From contig JAPUFZ010000247.1 in the NCBI GenBank assembly GCA_027293245.1, positions 1-6,162 of the forward strand: a DNA stretch of 6,162 bases, read 5' to 3'. This document shows, in pieces, positions 1 through 6,162 of the stretch (position 1 is its first letter; every line of letters begins with the position of its first letter). The notes beneath the pieces are model-generated. The model saw only the letters and a list, made by a program, of their open reading frames with translations. It made no database searches and was not told the DNA's origin. Origin of the DNA: Gammaproteobacteria bacterium. Its GTDB lineage: Bacteria > Pseudomonadota > Gammaproteobacteria > GCA-001735895. The position numbers and the translations under genes were made by a program.

Positions 1-62
1 CCCAAGGTGTTACCACCAGCGGATTTTGAGTCCGCCGCGTCTACCAGTTCCGCCACCCCGGC
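1..62 (-). tRNA. tRNA-Leu (anticodon CAA), 3' part beyond window edge
   Basis: Read on the minus strand, position 62 begins the acceptor strand GCCGGGG, followed by TG, a D arm with stem GCG/CGC and loop GAACTGGTAGA, and an anticodon stem GCGGA/TCCGC around loop CTCAAAA. This puts the anticodon CAA at 28-26 and decodes UUG leucine codons. A long variable arm follows, with stem GGTG/CACC (17-14 and 9-6) around GTAA, which is the class II feature expected of tRNA-Leu. The first three bases of the T stem (GGG) are visible before the window ends, so the T arm, the 3' acceptor strand and CCA are missing. The gene is transcribed away from queA. The identity is firm because every visible stem closes. 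Confidence 0.95.
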
Positions 63-68
63 ATGGGA

Positions 69-103
69 GGGCGAATTCTAAATCAAAATAAATCCAAGTG
101 ATA
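69..103 (-). promoter_or_regulatory. Possible tRNA-Leu promoter with GC-rich discriminator
   Basis: On the minus strand a -10-like TAGAAT (positions 80-75, 5 of 6 consensus bases) lies just upstream of the tRNA. It is followed by TCGCCCTCCC, which would place the start point only a few bases before the mature 5' end. A C-rich discriminator of this kind is known from stable-RNA promoters under stringent control. The -35 position (around 103-98, TATCAC) matches poorly, so this is a tentative call from position and the -10/discriminator pair. Confidence 0.35.
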
Positions 104-142
104 GCGTTTGCAGCCTAAATATGAATGCGACACTGGAATCGG

Positions 143-170
143 TGGAATTATCGTAACAGCGCGGTATGAT
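143..170 (+). promoter_or_regulatory. Probable queA-tgt promoter
   Basis: TATGAT at 165-170 is a good sigma70 -10 box (5 of 6) and is followed by ACGCG. Sixteen bases upstream, TGGAAT at 143-148 is a weak -35 candidate (3 of 6). The same hexamer also occurs at 134-139. Transcription would start near 177, leaving a leader of only about 20 nt before the queA ATG, too short for a riboswitch. There is no other good -10 between the divergent tRNA and queA. Confidence 0.6.
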
Positions 171-197
171 ACGCGATTTTTCTGGTCTGAGCCTGCG

Positions 198-1247
198 ATG
201 AAGTTGAGTGATTTTGACTACCACTTGCCCGAACACCTGATTGCGCAGAGACCCTTGCCGCAACGTGGTGCTTCGTGCATGCTGGTAGTGGATCCTGCTA
301 ACCATTGTTTTAGCGATCGAAATTTTACTGATATTGACGAATTTTTATTGCCGGGTGACCTGCTGGTACTGAATGACACGAAGGTAGTGCCGGCCAGGTT
401 GTACGGGCACAAGTCATCCGGTGGCAGGGTCGAGGTCCTGGTGGAGCGAATCATCGATGACCAGCATTTACTGGCCCAGGTTCGGTCGAGTAAATCACCA
501 AAACCGGGCCACCGACTGATACTCGAAGACGGTATTCGGTGCATCATGCTGAGGCGTGAAGACGACTTCTTCGTTTTGCACCAGGGTAGTGAAAAGACAT
601 GGCTCGATTTACTCGAACAATATGGTCACATACCCTTACCACCCTATATACAGCGCGATGACGAAGCCGAAGACAGACAGCGCTACCAAACGGTTTTTGC
701 ACGCTATCCGGGTGCTGTCGCGGCGCCGACTGCGGGACTGCATTTTGATCAGTCGAAACTCGATCAACTGCTAGCATCGGGGGTGAATATCGCCTATGTT
801 ACCCTGCACGTTGGTGCTGGTACTTTTCAGCCGCTGCGTGTCGATAATATAGCGGAACATGTAATACATGCTGAACGAGTACGTGTGTCGCAACAACTAT
901 GCGATGCGGTCGAGCGTACCCATGACTCGGGAAAGCGGGTGATTGCGGTCGGAACCACAGTGGTACGAAGTCTTGAAGCCGCGGCTGCCAGTGGCGGTAT
1001 TAAGCCTTTCGATGGTGACTCCAGGCTGTTTATTACACCGGGATATTCGTTCAAGGTTGTAGAGGCGATGATTACCAATTTCCACCTGCCCCAATCGACA
1101 CTGTTAATGCTGGTTTGTGCATTTGCGGGCCGGCAACTGATGCTCGACGCCTACCTGCATGCGGTTGAACAGAAGTACCGGTTTTTCAGTTACGGTGATG
1201 CTATGTATATTTCGAGCAGGGCCCTCGAGAATCCTGCAGATTTCTGA
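198..1247 (+). CDS. queA: QueA, S-adenosylmethionine:tRNA ribosyltransferase-isomerase
   Basis: QueA transfers and isomerises the ribosyl group of S-adenosylmethionine onto preQ1 at wobble position 34 of tRNA, giving epoxyqueuosine. It acts after Tgt in queuosine synthesis, in the cytoplasm. The protein has 349 residues (E. coli QueA about 356) and is full length. Conserved blocks, recognised from memory of the family, lie at 59-68 (NDTKVVPARL), 143-151 (GHIPLPPYI), 171-183 (PGAVAAPTAGLHF), 201-212 (VTLHVGAGTFQP), 251-260, 293-306 (TNFHLPQSTLLMLV) and 327-336 (YRFFSYGDAM). The frame is open back to a TTG at 108. I chose the ATG at 198 because the protein then starts MKLSDFDYHLPEHLIAQRP, as in relatives, and because the -10 box at 165-170 lies inside the longer version. 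The ribosome binding site is poor (GAG at 189-191). tgt follows after 19 bp and is probably co-transcribed. Confidence 0.97.
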   Translation: MKLSDFDYHLPEHLIAQRPLPQRGASCMLVVDPANHCFSDRNFTDIDEFLLPGDLLVLNDTKVVPARLYGHKSSGGRVEVLVERIIDDQHLLAQVRSSKSPKPGHRLILEDGIRCIMLRREDDFFVLHQGSEKTWLDLLEQYGHIPLPPYIQRDDEAEDRQRYQTVFARYPGAVAAPTAGLHFDQSKLDQLLASGVNIAYVTLHVGAGTFQPLRVDNIAEHVIHAERVRVSQQLCDAVERTHDSGKRVIAVGTTVVRSLEAAAASGGIKPFDGDSRLFITPGYSFKVVEAMITNFHLPQSTLLMLVCAFAGRQLMLDAYLHAVEQKYRFFSYGDAMYISSRALENPADF

Positions 1248-1257
1248 ATTAAAATAG

Positions 1258-2370
<1,113 letters not shown>

Positions 2371-2403
2371 CCAGAAAATCTACCAATCCATTGTTTATCC
2401 AGC

Positions 2404-2432
2404 TTGTGAGAACTTCGGGCTAGTGGCATAAT
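2404..2432 (+). promoter_or_regulatory. Probable yajC-secD-secF promoter
   Basis: TTGTGA (2404-2409, 4 of 6) and CATAAT (2427-2432, 5 of 6) are separated by exactly 17 bp, an ideal sigma70 arrangement, and lie in the only sizeable gap between tgt and yajC. Transcription would start near 2439, giving a leader of about 70 nt. The -10 box is followed by ACGCGCC, close to the sequence after the queA -10 box. The leader contains no evident upstream reading frame of useful length and no strong hairpin that I can see. Confidence 0.65.
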
Positions 2433-2497
2433 ACGCGCCGTTTCAAGGGGGTCGATTAGTAATTAACGCTCCCGTTCTGATATTTTAGACATAACCA

Positions 2498-2505
2498 AAG
2501 GTAAG
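2498..2505 (+). promoter_or_regulatory. yajC ribosome binding site
   Basis: AAGGTAAG lies just ahead of the ATG at 2511, with about nine bases between its GG and the start codon. This is the clearest ribosome binding site among the first five genes and supports the chosen yajC start. Confidence 0.7.
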
Positions 2506-2510
2506 CAATC

Positions 2511-2843
2511 ATGAGTTTCTTTATTAATGACGCACTGGCACAAGGCGCAGGCGAGTCATCAGGCGGGTTTGATTTTACTGCCATTCTTCCACTTGTCCTT
2601 ATGTTTGCTATCTTCTACTTTTTGTTGATCAGACCCCAACAGAAAAAAGCCAAGGAACACAAAAACCTGGTTGCCGCCCTGAAAAAAGGTGACGAAATAA
2701 TTACCAATGGCGGATTATTGGCCAAGGTCACCGACGTGGGAGATAATTTCCTCACCTGTGAAGTCGCTGATAAGGTCAAGGTAAAAATTCAAAGCCACGC
2801 GGTTAGCACAGTACTGCCCAAAGGCACGATCAAAGGCCTGTAA
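2511..2843 (+). CDS. yajC: YajC, Sec translocon accessory subunit
   Basis: YajC is a small inner-membrane protein that associates with SecD and SecF in the accessory part of the SecYEG protein-export machinery. Its exact role is not settled. The protein has 110 residues, the same as E. coli YajC. A short N-terminal stretch starting MSFFINDALAQ is followed by one membrane segment (about 22-40), then the family signature RPQQKKAKEHK (41-51) and a cytoplasmic domain with GDEIITNGGLLAKV (60-73) and a conserved end, VLPKGTIKGL (101-110). It is the first gene of the yajC-secD-secF operon, with its own likely promoter, and its stop codon lies 6 bp before the secD ATG. Confidence 0.97.
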   Translation: MSFFINDALAQGAGESSGGFDFTAILPLVLMFAIFYFLLIRPQQKKAKEHKNLVAALKKGDEIITNGGLLAKVTDVGDNFLTCEVADKVKVKIQSHAVSTVLPKGTIKGL

Positions 2844-2849
2844 ACCCTG

Positions 2850-4718
2850 ATGGTCAATCAATACGCTCCATGGAAATATATTCTTCTCAGCCTTATTGTG
2901 CTGCTGGGCTTACTTTATGCCACGCCGAACTTGTACGGTGAAGATCCGGCAGTACAAATATCGCATCGGGTCAATCTGGTAAATGAAGAAGAGCTGGCCT
3001 ACATTACTGATTTACTCAGGAATGAGCGTATTAGCTACCGTTCGATTGAACTGGAAACGGGACATCTGCTGATCCGTTTCGATTCAGAAGAACAACAACT
3101 CAGGGCGGTGACCCAAATTCGCGAACTATTAAGTGATATCGATAAACGCTATGGTGTCGCGTTAAATCTTGCGCCCGCAACACCTGACTGGTTGTCTAAT
3201 CTCAACGCCTTACCCATGTACCTCGGGCTCGACCTGCGTGGCGGGGTCCACTTCCTCATGGAAGTTGATATGGACTCTGCTATCGAAAAAACTCTCGAAC
3301 GCCTGGCCGGCGAATTACGCACCTTCATGCGCGGCGAGAAAATTCGCTATAAAGCGGTGCAGGCCAGTAACCAGAATGTCAGCATACGATTCGCCAGTGT
3401 GACTGAACGGGACACGGCAAGGCTCATACTGGAAGAAGAGTACCGGGATTATTTATTCGAGGATAGCAACGACGATCGAAGCTGGTTTGTCAAATTGAGC
3501 CTTAGTCAAACTGCACTCCTAGCCGAAAAGAAATCCGCGATCGAGCAAAATATTTCAACACTGAGAAATCGCGTCAACGAACTGGGTGTCGCTGAACCGG
3601 TAATCCAGCGTCAGGGCGATGACCGGGTTGTGGTGCAGTTACCAGGTGTGCAGGATACCGTTCGTGCCAAAGAAATTCTCGGCGCGACTGCAACCCTCGA
3701 ATTTCGTCTGGTGTACGGCAGTTTTAATGACTGGAACGCCGCTGCAAAATCGGGCAAAACGCCCATCGGTGCAAAATTGTATGCGCGCAGCGATGGCAGC
3801 CCGGTTCTTTTAAAACGTAGTGTGATCGTCACCGGTGATCAGATTGTCGGTGCAGCCTCCGGCATAGATACGCGCTCGGGAACGCCTAATGTCACGATTA
3901 CGATGAATGCCAAGGGCGCCGACCGGATGAGCAAGATCACGCGTGACAACATCGGCAAACCAATGGCGGTGGTTTTTATCGAAGACAAGTTCGAGTTTCG
4001 TGAAGTGAACGGGCAAAAACGCCGCATCAGGACCACGGAAACACAGGTCATTAATGTTGCCACGATTCGTGATCAGTTGAGCAAGCGATTTGAAATTACC
4101 GGTCTCGATAGTACCCGCGAGGCCAGGGATCTTGCATTGCTGTTACGCGCCGGAGCATTGCGGGCGCCAATGGTTATAGTCGAGGAGCGTACCGTAGGTC
4201 CAAGTCTGGGCCAGGAAAATATCGACCGGGGATTTATTTCAGTCGTTATTGGATTTCTCGCGGTATTAATATTCATGGCCGTCTACTACCGGGTATTCGG
4301 TCTGGTAGCGAACCTGGCGCTAAGCTTAAACCTGGTTCTATTGATCGCCGTGTTGTCATTATTGCAGGCCACGCTCACCCTTCCGGGCATCGCCGGCATC
4401 GTCCTGACGGTGGGCATGGCGGTGGATGCCAACGTCCTGATATTCGAACGTATACGTGAAGAAATTCGGCTCGGCAATACCCCCCAGGCAGCGATATATG
4501 CCGGTTACGAAAAGGCCTTTGGCACTATTATGGATGCCAATCTAACCACTCTCATTGTGGCGATTATCCTGTTTGCGTTTGGTACCGGAGCCATCAAGGG
4601 CTTTGCGGTTACCCTGTCGATCGGTATTGTCACCTCAATGTTTACCTCGATTTTCGGTACGCGCGCTGTAATCAACCTGATCTATGGCCGCCGAGCGGTT
4701 ACCAAACTGGCAATTTAG
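2850..4718 (+). CDS. secD: SecD, protein-export membrane protein
   Basis: SecD with SecF uses the transmembrane ion gradient to pull secreted proteins from SecYEG on the periplasmic side. The protein has 622 residues (E. coli 615). It has an N-terminal membrane segment (about 9-26) with the conserved tail NLYGEDPAVQI (27-37), then a large periplasmic region. Visible there are LNLAPATPDWL (105-115), LGLDLRGGVHFLMEVD (125-140), the NELGVAEPVIQRQGDDR block (243-259) and AKEILGATATLEFRLV (273-288). Five membrane segments follow (about 461-478, 484-506, 511-531, 560-580, 584-606). Asp526 in VDANVLIFER (525-534) matches the aspartate known to be needed for ion-driven function in E. coli SecD. The ATG lies 6 bp after the yajC stop with only AAAGG, 13 bases away, as a ribosome binding site, so translation is probably coupled to yajC. 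Confidence 0.98.
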   Translation: MVNQYAPWKYILLSLIVLLGLLYATPNLYGEDPAVQISHRVNLVNEEELAYITDLLRNERISYRSIELETGHLLIRFDSEEQQLRAVTQIRELLSDIDKRYGVALNLAPATPDWLSNLNALPMYLGLDLRGGVHFLMEVDMDSAIEKTLERLAGELRTFMRGEKIRYKAVQASNQNVSIRFASVTERDTARLILEEEYRDYLFEDSNDDRSWFVKLSLSQTALLAEKKSAIEQNISTLRNRVNELGVAEPVIQRQGDDRVVVQLPGVQDTVRAKEILGATATLEFRLVYGSFNDWNAAAKSGKTPIGAKLYARSDGSPVLLKRSVIVTGDQIVGAASGIDTRSGTPNVTITMNAKGADRMSKITRDNIGKPMAVVFIEDKFEFREVNGQKRRIRTTETQVINVATIRDQLSKRFEITGLDSTREARDLALLLRAGALRAPMVIVEERTVGPSLGQENIDRGFISVVIGFLAVLIFMAVYYRVFGLVANLALSLNLVLLIAVLSLLQATLTLPGIAGIVLTVGMAVDANVLIFERIREEIRLGNTPQAAIYAGYEKAFGTIMDANLTTLIVAIILFAFGTGAIKGFAVTLSIGIVTSMFTSIFGTRAVINLIYGRRAVTKLAI

Positions 4719-4731
4719 CCCGGGTAAGACA

Positions 4732-5664
4732 ATGTCTAAAAAATTATATCCTGAAATCGACTTCATGGGGCTGCGCAAACCGGCGATGGGCCTGTCCGGG
4801 TTTCTAATTATGGTTTCGCTGATTAGTCTGGTTACCCTGAAACTCAATCTCGGTATCGATTTTACCGGCGGTAGCATTATCGAAGTCAGATATCAGCAAC
4901 CAGTTGAGCTACAGCCGATTCGAGAGGTGCTCGATGACAACGGCTTTGGCGACGCGATCGTACAGCACTTCGGTAGCGCCAAAGAAGTACTAATCCGCCT
5001 GGTGCCGAAAGACGAACAGGATAAGGCGGAACTCAGCTCGCAGATCATCGGACTATTAAACCAGGTGAGTGAATCTGCGATCGATGTGCGCAGGGTGGAC
5101 TTTGTCGGTCCGCAGGTTGGTGAGGAACTCACCGAGGATGGCGGACTCGCGGTGCTTTATGCGTTAATTGCGGTTCTGATCTATGTGTCAATACGATTCG
5201 AGTATCGGTTTTCACTGGGCGCAGTAGCGGCCCTGATTCACGATGTATTGATTACGCTTGGCGTTTTTTCAATTCTACAACTCGATTTTGACCTGAGTGT
5301 GCTGGCTGCAATCCTCGCAGTTATCGGCTATTCACTCAACGACACCATTGTTGTTTTCGACCGGGTACGTGAAAATTTTCGCAAAATCAGGAAAAAATCT
5401 GCCGAAGAGATCACCAATATATCGATTAACCAGACTATTTCCCGTACTTTGAAGACGTCATTGACAACTCTGTTAGTGCTATTTTCGTTGTTTTTCCTTG
5501 GCGGCGAGGTAATCCATGCCTTTGCGCTGGCTCTGATCATCGGCGTTATCGTGGGTACCTACTCATCAATTTACGTCGCTACTACGACGGCGCTGTTACT
5601 GGGTATTACCCGTAAAGACCTGATGTTGCCGGAAAAGGATGACAAGGAACTCGCGCGCCCTTAG
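4732..5664 (+). CDS. secF: SecF, protein-export membrane protein
   Basis: SecF pairs with SecD in the inner membrane to drive the later steps of Sec-dependent export. From the ATG at 4732 the protein has 310 residues (E. coli 323). Features seen: membrane segment 1 (about 19-37), LNLGIDFTGG (38-47) at the start of the periplasmic domain, RVDFVGPQVG (121-130) before membrane segment 2, and the core motif VIGYSLNDTIVVFDRVRENF (197-216), with Asn203, Asp204 and Asp210 matching conserved SecF positions. Six membrane segments are expected. The frame is open to an earlier ATG at 4684, which would overlap secD by 35 bp. I prefer 4732 because GGGTAAG sits just upstream, it starts 13 bp after the secD stop, and MSKKLYPEIDFMG fits the family start better. 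The gene ends with two tandem TAG codons (5662-5667). Confidence 0.96.
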   Translation: MSKKLYPEIDFMGLRKPAMGLSGFLIMVSLISLVTLKLNLGIDFTGGSIIEVRYQQPVELQPIREVLDDNGFGDAIVQHFGSAKEVLIRLVPKDEQDKAELSSQIIGLLNQVSESAIDVRRVDFVGPQVGEELTEDGGLAVLYALIAVLIYVSIRFEYRFSLGAVAALIHDVLITLGVFSILQLDFDLSVLAAILAVIGYSLNDTIVVFDRVRENFRKIRKKSAEEITNISINQTISRTLKTSLTTLLVLFSLFFLGGEVIHAFALALIIGVIVGTYSSIYVATTTALLLGITRKDLMLPEKDDKELARP

Positions 5665-5690
5665 TAGGCGATGGCATGATGCGATATAAT
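5661..5690 (+). promoter_or_regulatory. Probable promoter of the small gene after secF
   Basis: A perfect -10 box, TATAAT, lies at 5685-5690. The best-spaced -35 candidate is TTAGTA at 5661-5666 (18-bp spacer, 3 of 6), which overlaps the secF stop codon. Transcription would start near 5697, about 30 nt ahead of the small gene. The weak -35 leaves some doubt, but the -10 and its position fit a separate promoter. Confidence 0.55.
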
Positions 5691-5714
5691 GGGTGGAGAG
5701 TGACTATTCATCAT

Positions 5715-5722
5715 AGGGAGGT
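5715..5722 (+). promoter_or_regulatory. Strong ribosome binding site of the small gene
   Basis: AGGGAGGT contains the core GGAGG (5717-5721) seven bases before the ATG at 5729. It is the strongest Shine-Dalgarno match in the window, and it fixes the start codon and shows that the short frame is really translated. Confidence 0.85.
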
Positions 5723-5728
5723 AGAGAA

Positions 5729-5977
5729 ATGCAGCTCGACCCAGAATTGATCGATGAACTGAGTTTGCTCAGGAGAATTAGTCAGGACTCGTCTCTGGAT
5801 GTAGCCGATTTATGCTCAAGCGGCGACCCTGGCGTGAGTGCAGCGGCAGAGCGTTTAGCGCAAAAGGGTATTTTGTCGCTGACTGGTGATGCTGGTTTAA
5901 CCGAATCAGGCATCGAAGCAGCCGATCACATGAATCGCCTGTTTAATCTGCTATCACCGCCACTCGAACCAATTTAG
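5729..5977 (+). CDS. Small uncharacterised protein, TIGR02647-like
   Basis: This 82-residue cytoplasmic protein has no signal peptide or membrane segment. The pattern of an N-terminal PELIDELSLL helix (5-14), a middle helix with AAAERLAQKGIL (38-49), then LTESGIEAADHMNRLFNLLS (57-76) resembles, from memory, the TIGR02647 family of small gammaproteobacterial proteins of unknown function. The helix-helix-LTxxG layout is also like a degenerate winged-helix fold, which is inference only. It is rich in acidic and small residues and ends in a proline-rich tail, SPPLEPI. It lies 64 bp after secF on the same strand with its own likely promoter and a strong ribosome binding site, so it may be both an operon tail and separately expressed. 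That it is a real gene is well supported. The family assignment is moderate, and no function can be given. Confidence 0.85.
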   Translation: MQLDPELIDELSLLRRISQDSSLDVADLCSSGDPGVSAAAERLAQKGILSLTGDAGLTESGIEAADHMNRLFNLLSPPLEPI

Positions 5978-6019
5978 CCAGATACCAACAAGCCAACCTC
6001 CGAGCCGGTAGGGTATAGA
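5978..6019. other. Convergent intergenic gap without a clear terminator
   Basis: The 42 bp between the stop codons of the small gene and ispG contain CCTCC (5998-6002 region) and GGTAGG (6007-6012), which can pair with one bulged T around a GAGCC loop. No run of T follows on either strand. It could be a weak bidirectional stem, but it does not meet the usual form of a rho-independent terminator. Confidence 0.3.
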
Positions 6020-6162
6020 TTATTTCGAATAGTGACTAACCACATATTCATTTACCAATGTGATAAATTCGTTGGCAATGTTATCACCCTTGAGAGTGAC
6101 CGTTTTTTCGCCATCTGCATAAACCGGCGCCACCGGCTGTTCGCCGGTGCCAGGTAAACTGA
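6020..6162 (-). CDS. ispG: IspG (GcpE), C-terminal end only
   Basis: The minus-strand frame enters from the window edge and ends at TAA (6022-6020). It gives 46 complete codons reading [20 protein letters not shown] (first 20 residues), then [12 protein letters not shown] and ending [11 protein letters not shown]. From memory this matches the C-terminus of 4-hydroxy-3-methylbut-2-enyl diphosphate synthase of the type with an ISLPGTGE...APV..DGEK...L.G..IA.EF ending. The two extra bases at the edge (TC) fit a preceding isoleucine. IspG is a [4Fe-4S] enzyme that converts MEcPP to HMBPP in the MEP isoprenoid pathway. Its cluster cysteines are expected upstream, outside the window. The gene converges on the small gene, so its promoter is also outside. 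E. coli IspG ends differently, which argues against a close enterobacterial origin. Confidence 0.85.
   Translation of the reverse strand, partial: SLPGTGEQPVAPVYADGEKTVTLKGDNIANEFITLVNEYVVSHYSK

Noticed and set aside
134..148. Direct repeat TGGAAT/TGGAAT, 9-bp period, in the queA promoter region
   Set aside because: Two six-base copies are too short to call an operator. The second copy is the weak -35 candidate.
108..197. N-terminal extension of queA from TTG 108
   Set aside because: The extra 30 residues do not resemble QueA, and the best -10 box (165-170) would lie inside the coding region. ATG 198 gives the family start.
2371..2426. Terminator after tgt
   Set aside because: CCAGC and GCTAGTGG can pair only with a bulge around a long loop, and no T run follows, so I do not call a terminator.
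2439..2510. An arrest peptide upstream of secD/secF, like Vibrio VemP, in the yajC leader
   Set aside because: The leader of about 70 nt has no start codon followed by a reading frame of useful length, so this type of control is not supported.
4684..4731. N-terminal extension of secF from ATG 4684
   Set aside because: It would overlap the end of secD, has no ribosome binding site worth noting, and adds 16 residues without family resemblance.
4635..4877. Minus-strand open frame across the secD-secF junction
   Set aside because: It is a shadow of two conserved genes, with no ribosome binding site or family resemblance. The same applies to the other antisense frames inside queA, tgt, secD and secF.
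6131..6149. Perfect 7-bp hairpin CACCGGC/GCCGGTG with a 5-base loop
   Set aside because: It lies within the ispG coding region over the conserved TGEQPV residues, has no T run, and is most likely a result of codon choice.

Overview
The window is an ordinary, well-conserved chromosomal segment of a proteobacterium, most likely a gammaproteobacterium. It carries the queA-tgt-yajC-secD-secF order typical of that group, and all five proteins align well from memory with their E. coli counterparts. The species cannot be named. The IspG tail at the right edge is of the longer type I associate with beta-proteobacteria and some gamma-proteobacteria rather than E. coli.

Layout. Positions 1-62 hold the 5' part of a tRNA-Leu(CAA) gene on the minus strand, cut by the window edge. 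A divergent promoter region of about 135 bp follows. It serves queA (198-1247), and tgt (1267-2370) follows after 19 bp. A 140-bp gap carries a good sigma70-type promoter and leads into yajC (2511-2843), secD (2850-4718) and secF (4732-5664), which are 6 and 13 bp apart. A 64-bp gap with a perfect TATAAT and a strong ribosome binding site precedes a small 82-residue gene (5729-5977) that resembles the uncharacterised family TIGR02647. Converging on it from the right edge is the last part of ispG (6020-6162, minus strand).

How the genes work together. QueA and Tgt carry out two steps of queuosine modification of the wobble base in GUN-anticodon tRNAs: Tgt swaps guanine 34 for preQ1, and QueA then adds the ribosyl-derived cyclopentane epoxide. 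YajC, SecD and SecF form the accessory complex of the SecYEG translocon. SecDF uses the ion gradient to pull proteins out on the periplasmic side. The small gene has no known function but shows a possible degenerate winged-helix pattern. IspG belongs to isoprenoid (MEP pathway) synthesis and is unrelated to its neighbours.

I found no mobile element, CRISPR array, frameshift, missing catalytic residue or new system. The items worth a second look are the small gene and its promoter, the separate promoter and leader of yajC-secDF, the similar -10/discriminator of the queA and yajC promoters, and the tRNA gene at the edge.
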